The position numbers were made by a program, and so were the translations under genes. The notes beneath the pieces were generated by a model. That model was not told the DNA's origin. It did not search any database and saw nothing but the letters and a program-made list of their open reading frames with translations. Below, in pieces: positions 1 to 6,821 of a stretch of DNA of 9,994 bases (its first letter is position 1; every line of letters begins with the position of its first letter). The stretch comes from an uncultured Gardnerella sp. (lineage in GTDB: Bacteria > Actinomycetota > Actinomycetes > Actinomycetales > Bifidobacteriaceae), in assembly GCA_947289115.1 (NCBI GenBank), contig CAMYPG010000013.1, forward strand, positions 1-9,994, in the 5' to 3' direction.

Positions 1-90
1 CTACACCTGTTCCAGAACCTACACCTGTTCCAGAACCTACACCTGTTCCAGAACCTACACCTGTTCCAGAACCAACCCCAGAACCAACCC
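1..90 (+). repeat. 18-bp tandem repeats encoding a TPVPEP stalk
   Basis: The unit (acacctgttccagaacct) is repeated about four times with no visible mismatch, then decays into two shorter PEPT units (TPEPTPEP). The array starts before the window. Perfect identity between units suggests recent expansion or ongoing homogenisation. The 18-bp period keeps the frame, so copy-number change alters stalk length only. Confidence 0.9.
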
Positions 91-311
91 CAGAACCAAA
101 ATATAAGCCGACTACAGAAAAAACACCAAACATTACGCCACTACCAAAAGAAAATCCAAATAATAAAATCGTAGAAAAACACAAAAATGAGAATAGCCAA
201 CTTCCAAAAACAGGAAGCGCAATATCACTAACCGCTTTTTCTACAATTTTAACGTTTGGACTTGCTGAAATAATAGCAAAATTAAAGCACATAAAAATAA
301 ATAAACAATAA
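1..311 (+). CDS. LPXTG cell-wall-anchored surface protein, C-terminal part (5' end outside window)
   Basis: The reading frame is open from the left edge (first full codon at base 3) and ends with TAA at 309-311, giving 102 visible residues. It begins with about four TPVPEP repeats, then TPEPTPEP, a Lys/Asn-rich linker, the sorting motif LPKTG (201-215), a hydrophobic segment (roughly SLTAFSTILTFGLAEIIA) and a basic tail (KLKHIKINKQ). This is the standard signal for sortase, which cuts between T and G and links the protein to peptidoglycan. The Pro-rich repeats would form an extended stalk through the wall. The functional domain lies outside the window, so ligand and role (adhesin, enzyme, pilin-like) are unknown. 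It converges on the iron operon and shares a terminator hairpin with it. The family-level call is secure; a specific function is not. Confidence 0.9.
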   Translation, partial: TPVPEPTPVPEPTPVPEPTPVPEPTPEPTPEPKYKPTTEKTPNITPLPKENPNNKIVEKHKNENSQLPKTGSAISLTAFSTILTFGLAEIIAKLKHIKINKQ

Positions 312-332
312 TTTCATAAGAAAAACAAACAA

Positions 333-376
333 AATAGGGGTTAGTATTGTAAACAACTGCACTACTAACCCCTATT
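333..376. terminator. Rho-independent terminator hairpin between converging genes
   Basis: A perfect 14-bp stem (arms 333-346 AATAGGGGTTAGTA and 363-376) surrounds a 16-nt loop. It lies 21 bp after the surface-protein stop and 78 bp after the stop of the last iron-operon gene. Read on the minus strand it is followed by a T-rich run (complement of the A-rich 320-332), which makes a good intrinsic terminator for the iron operon. On the plus strand the following bases are not T-rich, so for the surface-protein gene it is a weaker terminator or an RNA 3'-end stabiliser. Confidence 0.8.
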
Positions 377-399
377 AATTACACGCAAATATTCAACAA

Positions 400-429
400 T
401 ATAATCACGGTTATTATAATCACGATTAT
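400..429. repeat. 15-bp tandem near-duplication in the convergent spacer
   Basis: Two adjacent copies, tataatcacggttat (400-414) and tataatcacgattat (415-429), differ at one base. The second copy also contains the dyad ATAATC-AC-GATTAT. It lies downstream of the last operon gene, before the terminator. No function is evident; it is probably a replication-slippage product. Confidence 0.7.
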
Positions 430-454
430 ATTAATAGAGCAAGGTTATTGTAGA

Positions 455-1087
455 TTATTGCGTGGATGCGATTGAAGCCTCTTGGCGAGCAACGTCAAGC
501 GCTTTGTTGAAGGCATCGCTAGTCCAACTTGCTCCAGCAACAACCGAAATATGCAAATCTTTTAGCGGCTTTCCAACGATTTTTCCTGGAATAGCCTCAC
601 TAAAAGCGCTCATGTGTTTTTTGGAGATTGGCGTAAACGGATGAGATGTTATTTGCACACTGCTAATATTTCCATTTGCAACACTTAAATTCACATCAAT
701 ACTGTCTTCTGCAACTGGGCCATACGTAGCTTTGATTTTGTAATCGCCATCTTTGTAGTTGCCAGTGTCTGTTTTAGGAGAATTTTGCTGATTCTGCTGA
801 TTTTGCTGATTCTGCGAATCCTCACTTTGCGCGGAAGCATGCGATTGTTTAGCGCCAGAATCATAAGATTTCGAAGCATTGCCACTATCGTTTTCGCTTT
901 GACCAGAGTTTCCTGCAAACTCATCGTTCATTGGCACAGCACTCGGCTCGCCGCAAGATGCAAGAAGCGCACTTGAGCTAGCTAAAACCGCAATCGCAGC
1001 AACCGTTTTTGCAATTTTTTTAGACTTCAAATCATCACGCAAATTATTGCAGCGTGAAACATCGTGAAACATATTATCTGAAACCAT
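455..1087 (-). CDS. FMN-binding-domain lipoprotein, last gene of the iron operon
   Basis: This 210-residue exported protein has a basic/hydrophobic signal segment (about residues 21-44) and a lipobox LASC with Cys45 as the lipidation site, so it should be anchored outside the membrane. Residues 46-105 are a Ser/Asn/Gln/Asp-rich linker. Residues 108-203 resemble the FMN_bind domain: an NYKDGDYKIKATYG start, a VNLSVANGNISSVQI strand pair, and a GASWTS motif at 185-190. T189 occupies the position where ApbE attaches FMN in RnfG/NqrC/PplA-type proteins. Two usually conserved motif positions are changed: S181 where Asp is expected and A184 where Ser/Thr is expected. Covalent flavinylation is therefore likely but not certain. 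The ATG is preceded by AAAGG at about 10 nt. Being last in an iron-import operon suggests a role in electron transfer for iron reduction or release; that role is inferred. Confidence 0.82.
   Translation of the reverse strand: MVSDNMFHDVSRCNNLRDDLKSKKIAKTVAAIAVLASSSALLASCGEPSAVPMNDEFAGNSGQSENDSGNASKSYDSGAKQSHASAQSEDSQNQQNQQNQQNSPKTDTGNYKDGDYKIKATYGPVAEDSIDVNLSVANGNISSVQITSHPFTPISKKHMSAFSEAIPGKIVGKPLKDLHISVVAGASWTSDAFNKALDVARQEASIASTQ
783..818 (-). repeat. 9-bp in-frame repeat encoding the NQQ linker
   Basis: Four imperfect 9-bp units (ttttgctga or ttctgctga on the plus strand) encode the Asn-Gln-Gln tract in the linker between the lipid anchor and the FMN domain. Gain or loss of units would change tether length without a frameshift. 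Confidence 0.8.
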
Positions 1088-1127
1088 AAAATCATCGCCT
1101 TTAAATCTTAAATTAAAACCATACGCA

Positions 1128-1157
1128 ACTAATCATCTAAAAACTAATCATCTAAAT
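1128..1157. repeat. 15-bp tandem duplication spanning the ATPase stop codon
   Basis: Copies at 1128-1142 and 1143-1157 (actaatcatctaaa plus one differing base) repeat the last codons of the ATPase gene, Leu-Asp-Asp-stop. The downstream copy is out of use, lying after the real stop. Confidence 0.8.
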
Positions 1158-1989
1158 TCGCTAATTTAGGCGATTTGGTCGGCTCATGATTTTGCAAAGC
1201 CTCTGCAACACTTTCATCAACGTGAGCACTCGTAAACGCAGGCTTGCCACCAATCGCCTCGTACGCTTTGCGCGCACTATCATTATTCCAACGCTCACCA
1301 ACAAGCACACCGTGATTAAGCATGATTTCGCGATCCGCGCATTGAGCAACCAAAGAATCGTGCGTTACAACAATAATCGTAGTGCCTTGCTTGTGCAGCT
1401 GCTTAAACAAGTCGAGCACAATCTGCTCATTTTTTTCATCCAAATTACCAGTCGGCTCATCTGCAAGAAGCAACTTCGGGCAGTTAATAAGCGCACGCGC
1501 AACGCAAACACGCTGCTGCTCACCGCCAGAAAGCTGGCTCGGCAAATGATGCGCGCGATCCTTCAAACCTACGCGTTCCAAGGCTTCCATGGCTTGAGCT
1601 TCGTCTACAACAGAATGATAATATTGCGCAACCATCACGTTTTCAACTGCTGTTAAATGCGGCACAAGATAAAACTTTTGAAACACAAGACCGATTACGT
1701 TTTTGCGAACGTCTGCAAGCTGGCCCGCGTTCAAATCCTCGAGCTTTCGACCTTGCAAAGCAACAGAGCCTTTAGAGGGTGAATCCATGCACCCAATAAT
1801 ATTCATCAGCGTAGTTTTGCCAGAACCGCTCGAGCCAACAATCGAAAGCCACTCGCCTTGAGGCACAGTAAGAGACAAATCGTCAACAGCGCGAAGAGAG
1901 CCGTAAATCTTGGAAACATGGTCCAAAGTCAACAGCATTTCTGGCTTTGAATCAGTATTTTCCTGCCTATTTTCTATATTCTCTGCCAT
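1144..1989 (-). CDS. ABC transporter ATP-binding protein, MacB/LolD type
   Basis: This 281-residue cytoplasmic ATPase should power the two adjacent FtsX-fold permeases. All motifs are intact: Walker A GSSGSGKTT (52-60), Q-loop VFQ (102-104), signature LSGGEQQR (153-160), Walker B LLLADEP with catalytic Glu (173-179), GNLD D-loop (181-184) and switch His210. The GNLD-type D-loop and the overall sequence place it with LolD/MacB (MlotiK-type mechanotransmission) ATPases rather than importer ATPases that use a binding protein. It is about 50 residues longer than typical LolD. The extra length is a polar N-terminus (1-17) and a C-terminal tail after about 235 with no recognised domain. The ATG has AAGGA 7 nt upstream, and a second AAGGA lies 10 bp further up. 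It corresponds in position to Cj1663 of the Campylobacter P19 locus as I recall it. The transported substrate is unknown. Confidence 0.93.
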   Translation of the reverse strand: MAENIENRQENTDSKPEMLLTLDHVSKIYGSLRAVDDLSLTVPQGEWLSIVGSSGSGKTTLMNIIGCMDSPSKGSVALQGRKLEDLNAGQLADVRKNVIGLVFQKFYLVPHLTAVENVMVAQYYHSVVDEAQAMEALERVGLKDRAHHLPSQLSGGEQQRVCVARALINCPKLLLADEPTGNLDEKNEQIVLDLFKQLHKQGTTIIVVTHDSLVAQCADREIMLNHGVLVGERWNNDSARKAYEAIGGKPAFTSAHVDESVAEALQNHEPTKSPKLANLDD

Positions 1990-1990
1990 A

Positions 1991-2051
1991 TCAAATCCTT
2001 AAAAATCCTTAACTAAACATTCTAAAATCATTCTAAAATCACTCTAAACTA
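1991..2051. repeat. Short tandem repeats filling the permease-ATPase spacer
   Basis: Two arrays lie here. One is an 11-bp unit attctaaaatc, with two exact copies (2019-2029, 2030-2040) and a degenerate third (2041-2051) that contains the permease stop codon. The other is a 10-bp unit (1991-2000 and 2001-2010, 8 of 10 identical) that duplicates the ATPase Shine-Dalgarno AAGGA. No hairpin or promoter is obvious, so the spacer is probably just transcribed through. Confidence 0.7.
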
Positions 2052-3326
2052 TTCTTCTCGAAGCACAATCGCAGGGTCGATTTTTGACGCGCGCAAAACA
2101 GGCGGCAACGCGGCAACGCAAGACGCTGCAACGCTAAACACAATAGAAAACGCAACCAGCCACCAGTTAACGCTCAAATCTCTAGAAAACACCATTGACG
2201 CAAGCAAACGCGCAAAGCCATACCCTACTGCCGTACCAGCGATTCCGCCAATAAAGCCATAAAGCCCAGATTCCGCAGTGAATTCAACGCCAATGCTCTT
2301 AGCGCTCGCGCCCAAAGCTTTGCGCAAGCCAATCTCATTTCTGCGCTGTTGCACAATCGAAGAAATCGTAGTACTTACGCCAACCATCATCAACGCAAGC
2401 ACGACCAGCGAAATAATCCAAAATAGGCTGCGAAGCATAGCAATAATGCCAGTGTCTGCAGCCGTAACTTTGGTTACTTGTTGCGCGCGCACACGCATAG
2501 AAGTCATATCGTTAATGCTGCGCACAACAGCATCTACATTCGGCGCAGAAGACGAGTAAGCAATCACGTCCGCGCCGCGCTTAACGCCTGTAAGCGCACG
2601 CAAATCCGCATTAGTTGCGTAAAGCATGGAATCTTCGGCATCTCCCGTGTCTAGAATGCCGCAAACGCGGAAAGTTGTGCCGTGAGTATCCATAATATCT
2701 GTGGAAACTCTGCCTTCAACAAGCTTATTTTGGGAAGACTTTTCCGTTTGATTATCTGCTTGATTATCTTGCGACTTTTGTGCAGGCTTATGCGAATCCG
2801 AGGAATTATCGCCAGCGCGATACGCGATTGCAATGCGCGAACCAATCTTCAAGCCCATAGCAAGAGACACATCTCGCCCAACCATAACATTGCCACTGCT
2901 AGGCCAAGCGCCATCCACATTCCAATGCTTATTAAGTGACTTAACAGCGGAAACATCCACTCCAGCAAGCACGTACGGAGCCGCATTAATGCGCACATTT
3001 TCGTAACGGTACGTAGCAGATCGCATAGCACCTTTTGCAAGAACCATGTCGTTAGTATGCAAAACCATTGCGCGATCAATGCCATTTTTCCACTCGCCTG
3101 CAATAGGCGTCACAATAATATTCGCTCCATATGCGCGCATTTCGTCACTCATTTGTTGAGGAACAACAATGCAAATTGCAGCCAAACAAAACAGCGTAGC
3201 AGCACCAACAAGAGTGGCAACTACTGCCATAAGCGCACGCGACTTTCGGCGAAAAACCGCGCCAAAAAGCATAGTTGCAAACATTGCGCTATTAGAAGTC
3301 ATACCAGAACCAGATTTAACGCCCAT
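2049..3326 (-). CDS. ABC transporter permease, MacB/FtsX fold (second permease of the pair)
   Basis: I place the start at 3326 (MGVKSGSG), giving 425 residues. GGAGG lies 6 nt upstream of this ATG, and the start overlaps the end of the preceding permease by 11 bp, implying translational coupling. An upstream in-frame ATG (3470) would add 48 hydrophobic residues read out of frame inside the neighbour, so I reject it. The layout is typical of MacB-like permeases: one N-terminal helix (about 31-55), a large extracytoplasmic domain (about 56-295) and three C-terminal helices (about 297-322, 352-376, 388-412). YGANIIVTP (66-74) just after the first helix and RRNEIGLRKALGAS (328-341) match the FtsX family. 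The chain ends with SKIDPAIVLREE, a family-like tail. Residues 172-202 form a polar Asn/Gln/Ser-rich insert. It should pair with the upstream permease and the ATPase; the cargo or mechanical task is unknown. Confidence 0.92.
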   Translation of the reverse strand: MGVKSGSGMTSNSAMFATMLFGAVFRRKSRALMAVVATLVGAATLFCLAAICIVVPQQMSDEMRAYGANIIVTPIAGEWKNGIDRAMVLHTNDMVLAKGAMRSATYRYENVRINAAPYVLAGVDVSAVKSLNKHWNVDGAWPSSGNVMVGRDVSLAMGLKIGSRIAIAYRAGDNSSDSHKPAQKSQDNQADNQTEKSSQNKLVEGRVSTDIMDTHGTTFRVCGILDTGDAEDSMLYATNADLRALTGVKRGADVIAYSSSAPNVDAVVRSINDMTSMRVRAQQVTKVTAADTGIIAMLRSLFWIISLVVLALMMVGVSTTISSIVQQRRNEIGLRKALGASAKSIGVEFTAESGLYGFIGGIAGTAVGYGFARLLASMVFSRDLSVNWWLVAFSIVFSVAASCVAALPPVLRASKIDPAIVLREE

Positions 3327-4731
3327 GAAGCACCTCCGCAGGACGCACATGCAAAATAGAGCGAATAGAAGAGCCAGCAGCAGCAAGAACAGTAATCGCA
3401 AGAAGAACAAACACCAGCACAAACACCATTGGTCGAAGCGAAATCGCAGAACCAAACACGCCAAATCCAATCACTTGCGCAACTCCAAAGCCTGCAATCA
3501 TGCCAATTAGCGCGCCAACGCACGCAATAACCGCTGTTTCCATAAGCATTAGCCGCGCAACAGCGCCATCGCGCGCACCCAGCGCCTTGAGCAGCGCAAG
3601 CTCCCCCGAGCGCTCCGAAATCGCAGCAGCCATAAGATTTGCAACCGCAACAGCCGCAGCAACCAAGCTAAGCGCCGTCATAAGCACCATCACAGCGCGC
3701 GTCTTGTTAAGCACGCTGCCTTGCATAGCCGAAACTTGCCGCACTTGCTTTGCAACAGCTCCTGGAATCACTTCTTCAATTTGGTAAGTAATCGAGCTTG
3801 GGTAAGCCGTGCAATACCAAGTCTCCCACTCTTCTTGGCTAAGAGCCGCTGGATTCTTAGCCGCTTTACGCGCTAAATCGTTTTCTGGCGTAGTCAATGC
3901 TTTAACTTCAATCGCCTCAACCATATTCGGCTTATTTGCAAGGCTTTGAGCTTCGCTAGAATCCGCGTAAATCGCGTTATTGTCGCTATCTCCAGAATCG
4001 TAGATGCCAACAATTTTAAGTGACATTTGTCTGCCAGAACGAGTTAGTTTTATTCGCTGACCAACTTTTAGATTATGACTTTTAGCAAGATTTGTGCCAA
4101 CAGCGGCTTCACGCTTAAAATCACGTGGGAATCGGCCTTCAATCATCTTCCACCAAGACCGCATTCCTTGCACGCCAACAACTGTTGTCTCTCCAGAAGC
4201 GAGCGCAAGCTTGCGATTAAACCACGTGCCAATAATCGGAACTACTGAATTAGTAGATTTAGTAGATTTAGTGGAATTAGCGGAATTAGCGGAATTAGTA
4301 GAATTAGCAGATTCAGCGGAAGAATTTGCTTTAAGATTTGCGTAAATCGTTAGTTTTGGCGCAAAATTCGTTATGTTAAACGCCCAAAAAATCATTTTGA
4401 TTTTTGCAGCATCCGATTCCTTCAAAAAAGCGGTAGATTCTTGACTTTCCGCATCAGCAAAAGTTTGCGAAGATTGAGAAAATTGCGAATTACTATAGCC
4501 TGACTTTGTGCGAGACGCATACAAGTCGTTCACAACAGCATTCGACTTAGGCTGAACAATAATATTGGACCCGTAAGAGCTAAGCTCCGCGTTAATTTTG
4601 TCTCCAACGTCGTAAACAACGCTAAGCATTGCAACGCTTACACACGCACTCAAGCACACAACAATCGCTATAAGAACTCGCTTTTTAATCTGCCTTGCAA
4701 GAGATCGCGCAACCATTCGAATCATAAACAT
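3316..4731 (-). CDS. ABC transporter permease, MacB/FtsX fold (first permease of the pair)
   Basis: I choose the ATG at 4731 (471 residues). AGGAG lies 9 nt upstream of it, whereas the in-frame TTG at 4737 would sit only 3 nt from that site. The Shine-Dalgarno overlaps the stop codon of the preceding gene (TAGGAG). The protein has one N-terminal helix (about 18-40), an extracytoplasmic domain (about 41-343) and three C-terminal helices (about 346-370, 393-424, 432-456). YGSNIIVQP (53-61) is the counterpart of YGANIIVTP in the second permease, and ERSGELALLKALGA (373-386) is the FtsX-type coupling segment. Residues about 137-162 are a Ser/Asn/Thr/Ala low-complexity insert encoded by 9-bp repeats, absent from the partner. 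The two permeases are homologous but clearly diverged, so the complex is probably a heterodimer on two copies of the ATPase. Corresponding genes in Campylobacter, as recalled, are Cj1661/Cj1662. Confidence 0.92.
   Translation of the reverse strand: MFMIRMVARSLARQIKKRVLIAIVVCLSACVSVAMLSVVYDVGDKINAELSSYGSNIIVQPKSNAVVNDLYASRTKSGYSNSQFSQSSQTFADAESQESTAFLKESDAAKIKMIFWAFNITNFAPKLTIYANLKANSSAESANSTNSANSANSTKSTKSTNSVVPIIGTWFNRKLALASGETTVVGVQGMRSWWKMIEGRFPRDFKREAAVGTNLAKSHNLKVGQRIKLTRSGRQMSLKIVGIYDSGDSDNNAIYADSSEAQSLANKPNMVEAIEVKALTTPENDLARKAAKNPAALSQEEWETWYCTAYPSSITYQIEEVIPGAVAKQVRQVSAMQGSVLNKTRAVMVLMTALSLVAAAVAVANLMAAAISERSGELALLKALGARDGAVARLMLMETAVIACVGALIGMIAGFGVAQVIGFGVFGSAISLRPMVFVLVFVLLAITVLAAAGSSIRSILHVRPAEVLHGR
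4247..4318 (-). repeat. 9-bp in-frame repeat array in the permease ectodomain
   Basis: Eight consecutive 9-bp units occur (gaattagta, gatttagta, gatttagtg, gaattagcg twice, gaattagta, gaattagca, gattcagcg on the plus strand). They encode an Asn-Ser-Ala/Asn-Ser-Thr/Lys-Ser-Thr tract in the extracytoplasmic domain. The period preserves the frame; two neighbouring units are identical. Length polymorphism between strains would be expected. Confidence 0.85.
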
Positions 4732-4743
4732 TTGCAAGCACTC

Positions 4744-6015
4744 CTACTTAAAGTGCGAGCTAAGCACGTCTAAATCGGCTGTGTGAATGGTAATTTTGCC
4801 GCCACCAGCCTTGTATGGGAATGGAATAGGATTGCATCCGCCCTTAAAACCAATAGTCGCCAAATTTATTGCAACATCGCATTTTCGGCATATTATCTTG
4901 CCATCTTTTTCGTAGTAGCCTGCGTCTCCGCAATTTTCGCAAGCATCCAAGCCCACTCCATACGCTCCACCATTTTTCTTGATGATTATAAAGCGCATAA
5001 CAGTGCCATCTTTAGCTTTGTATTGGAATCTATGCAAGTGGCCATCGCTAATTTGCACAAAGTTGATTGTTGCTACGCCATCATGCAACTCGTACGGTTC
5101 TGGCGGCGTAAGCGTTGGCTTAATATTCATAAGAGACACACCAGCAGTAAGCGTAAGTATTACTACGATTGCAGCCATTAGCGCCGCAAGCGCAGACCTT
5201 CTAGACTTACGCTTAAACGCTCGCTTTGCGCGGATTTGTGCAGAATTTTCTCCAACTACAGGCGTCTTAAAACCAATTACAAGAGAGGCGAATGCAGGAA
5301 TCAAAAACACGCAAATTTGCGCAATAATCATAAGCGGAGCGTTGTTTATAAGCCAAACAAGAATGCTAAACGAAAAATCGTCTATATACAGCAAAATACT
5401 TCCTTGCATAATTTGCAGCAGGGATGTTAAATGCTGAATTAGTAAGATTATTATGCTTAGAATAATTGCGATTCTAAAGGCGCCAATACTCGCGGTTGTG
5501 CGCAAAGATCGCACCATAAGACTTATGCAAATCGCAGCAGCCGCGCCAAGAATAAATCCTAGCGCGCGAAGAAGCATATCGGAAGTAAACGGAGGTGTGC
5601 TGGAGTCAACGAAAATCGTAAGCTGCAAAATCACGTCTGGGAGCGCGTAAAACACTGTAAACGCTAGGCATAGCGCGCCAATCGCATTGCTTATGTGCAA
5701 GGGCCACGGATTTTTGCGCCATTTTGCAACCGTTTTGCCAGATGCGCCAACACAAACGATTGTGGCAACATCTAGCGGAACAGCAATGCAGAGCGCTGGA
5801 AGATTCACAAAATTGCGCTGATTAATCACCACGCTTGCGCGCAAAAATGCAAAAACAAGCGCCGCAACTGTTCCAAAAATCAAGCCAAAAAGTCGCCAGC
5901 GGCAGCTGATTGGCTTATCTCGCCCCTCGCCAACGCTTAGCGTGGCGCTTAATCCCATTGTAAGCAGCGCAAGAGGGAGCAGCCCTGGAAGTACTGTAAC
6001 GAACAGCCTGAGCAT
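4744..6015 (-). CDS. FtrD-like (DUF2318) membrane protein with Cys-rich, probably Fe-S, C-terminal domain
   Basis: This is a 423-residue integral membrane protein. About eight hydrophobic segments are visible (roughly 3-27, 41-59, 72-92, 106-126, 148-168, 179-200, 226-248, 274-296), followed by a soluble domain of about 125 residues. That domain carries CENC (359-362), CRKC (376-379) and Cys394 in TIGFKGGCNPIP, the hallmark block of the DUF2318/FtrD-like family annotated as Fe-S-containing. Bordetella and Brucella FtrD, in the FtrABCD ferrous-uptake system, is a ferredoxin-like partner with the analogous role. Helix count and the basic cluster before the last helix (IRAKRAFKRKSRR) suggest the Cys-rich domain faces outside. 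The likely role is moving electrons across or at the membrane to set the redox state of iron handled by P19/FTR1; this is inferred. The ATG has an outstanding Shine-Dalgarno (AAAGGAGG, 5 nt spacing), suggesting strong translation. It corresponds in position to Cj1660. Confidence 0.88.
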   Translation of the reverse strand: MLRLFVTVLPGLLPLALLTMGLSATLSVGEGRDKPISCRWRLFGLIFGTVAALVFAFLRASVVINQRNFVNLPALCIAVPLDVATIVCVGASGKTVAKWRKNPWPLHISNAIGALCLAFTVFYALPDVILQLTIFVDSSTPPFTSDMLLRALGFILGAAAAICISLMVRSLRTTASIGAFRIAIILSIIILLIQHLTSLLQIMQGSILLYIDDFSFSILVWLINNAPLMIIAQICVFLIPAFASLVIGFKTPVVGENSAQIRAKRAFKRKSRRSALAALMAAIVVILTLTAGVSLMNIKPTLTPPEPYELHDGVATINFVQISDGHLHRFQYKAKDGTVMRFIIIKKNGGAYGVGLDACENCGDAGYYEKDGKIICRKCDVAINLATIGFKGGCNPIPFPYKAGGGKITIHTADLDVLSSHFK

Positions 6016-6129
6016 GTCTCCCTCCTTTGCTGTTTATGTGATTATTTGTTATTTATTTATGCATTATGCATTATTTATTTGTTGTTTTTATTTGTAAAAA
6101 CTACCACTGGAAAAAACACCACTGCAAAA
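6016..6129. other. AT-rich spacer between P19 and FtrD-like genes
   Basis: This 114-bp stretch is the longest gap inside the operon. It holds the repeated 3' end of the P19 gene (6097-6139), an AT-rich run with two adjacent ATGCAT palindromes (about 6059-6071), and the strong Shine-Dalgarno of the next gene. I see no T-tailed hairpin that would end transcription and no convincing promoter. Confidence 0.5.
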
Positions 6130-6139
6130 CTACCACTGA
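6097..6139. repeat. Triplicated 3' end of the P19 gene including its stop codon
   Basis: Three direct copies occur of a 13-14 bp unit reading aaaactaccactg on the plus strand (6097-6110, 6113-6125 with one base missing, 6126-6139). The gene-proximal copy contains the final Gln-Trp-stop codons, and the others lie just after the stop. Confidence 0.75.
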
Positions 6140-6762
6140 CGTGGAGTGTACTTCCAATCGTCGAATGTAGCGGTAATTGGCTCAGTCCAGAATCTGCCAG
6201 TCACGCCCGTAGCAGGATCTACATGAAGCATCCAGCCCTTCTTTTCTGGCGATTCGACAGAAAGCACTAACTTGTAGTTTCCAGCCTTATCGAGCTTAAC
6301 ATTTGCGCCGTAGTGAGGACCGTCGGAAGCGTTCATTTGCATAAACGTTCCCTTTACAACGGCTTCGCCGCTCGCCTTATCAATAATTTGATAATTCACA
6401 GTCAAATCTGGAATAAACTCGCCCTTGCCGTAGCCAAGCTTTGTACCTTCCTTGTTTGCGTGAATATCTGCCTCAAGATGGAAGCTTGCCTCGCTTGCCT
6501 TTAAGCCCATGCCTGCTGGGACCATGTCAACTGGCTGGAAGTACACGGCGCCAATCGTAAGTGGGCCAATGTTCTGGTCTTGGTTAGGTCCAACTGGAAC
6601 CTCTTCAAAGCCTTTGTCTCCGCCCTTATCGTCGGCCTTCTGCTCAGATGCTTGTGGCTTTGCAGCAGATTTTGCCGCGTTTCCGTTTGCACCGCAACCA
6701 GTGAGTGTTAGCATTCCTGCCAGCGCTAAGGCTGCAATTGCCATCATCTTTTTGTTCTTCAT
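6130..6762 (-). CDS. P19/Tp34-family iron-binding lipoprotein
   Basis: This 210-residue lipoprotein has signal peptide 1-22, lipobox LTGC and Cys23 as lipid anchor. A charged linker (24-60) leads to the iron-transport (P19/Tpd, DUF-type Ig-like beta sandwich) domain at about 63-210. The metal-site residues known from Campylobacter P19 can be matched by spacing: H95 and E97 in FHLEADIHA, M143 in MQMN, H150 in GPHYG, and H180 as candidate for the fourth His. All are present, so the site should bind Fe/Cu. Known relatives (C. jejuni P19, Treponema Tp34, E. coli FetP, Bordetella FtrA) work extracytoplasmically and deliver iron to an FTR1 permease, here the gene immediately upstream. AAGG lies 6-7 nt before the ATG. 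I recall the Bifidobacterium breve counterpart of this pair being called bfeUO; I leave the symbol blank because I cannot verify it. Confidence 0.93.
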   Translation of the reverse strand: MKNKKMMAIAALALAGMLTLTGCGANGNAAKSAAKPQASEQKADDKGGDKGFEEVPVGPNQDQNIGPLTIGAVYFQPVDMVPAGMGLKASEASFHLEADIHANKEGTKLGYGKGEFIPDLTVNYQIIDKASGEAVVKGTFMQMNASDGPHYGANVKLDKAGNYKLVLSVESPEKKGWMLHVDPATGVTGRFWTEPITATFDDWKYTPRQW

Positions 6763-6821
6763 ATCTAACCTTTTCTGTTAGTTAATTATCTGTTTATTAT
6801 TGCTTGATTTTTAGTTTTGAC
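6763..6821. other. Spacer between FTR1 and P19 genes
   Basis: This 59-bp AT-rich spacer contains only the P19 Shine-Dalgarno. No terminator hairpin is seen, so the two genes are presumably cotranscribed. Confidence 0.5.

Noticed and set aside
1..90. CRISPR array
   Set aside because: The repeats are directly adjacent with no spacers, and they are in frame as a Pro-rich stalk.
400..429. Operator from the ATAATC-AC-GATTAT dyad
   Set aside because: It lies at the 3' ends of two converging genes with no promoter to control, so a slippage duplication explains it better.
3327..3470. 48-residue N-terminal extension of the second permease
   Set aside because: It is read inside the upstream permease gene in another frame, and its hydrophobic Cys/Leu-rich content is an out-of-frame artefact. 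The ATG at 3326 has an ideal GGAGG.
4732..4737. TTG start for the first permease
   Set aside because: It is only 3 nt from the AGGAG site; the ATG two codons later has 9-nt spacing.
6055..6075. Terminator or internal promoter at the ATGCAT palindromes
   Set aside because: The stems are short and AT-only with no T-run, and no good -35/-10 pair was found, so the operon probably continues through.
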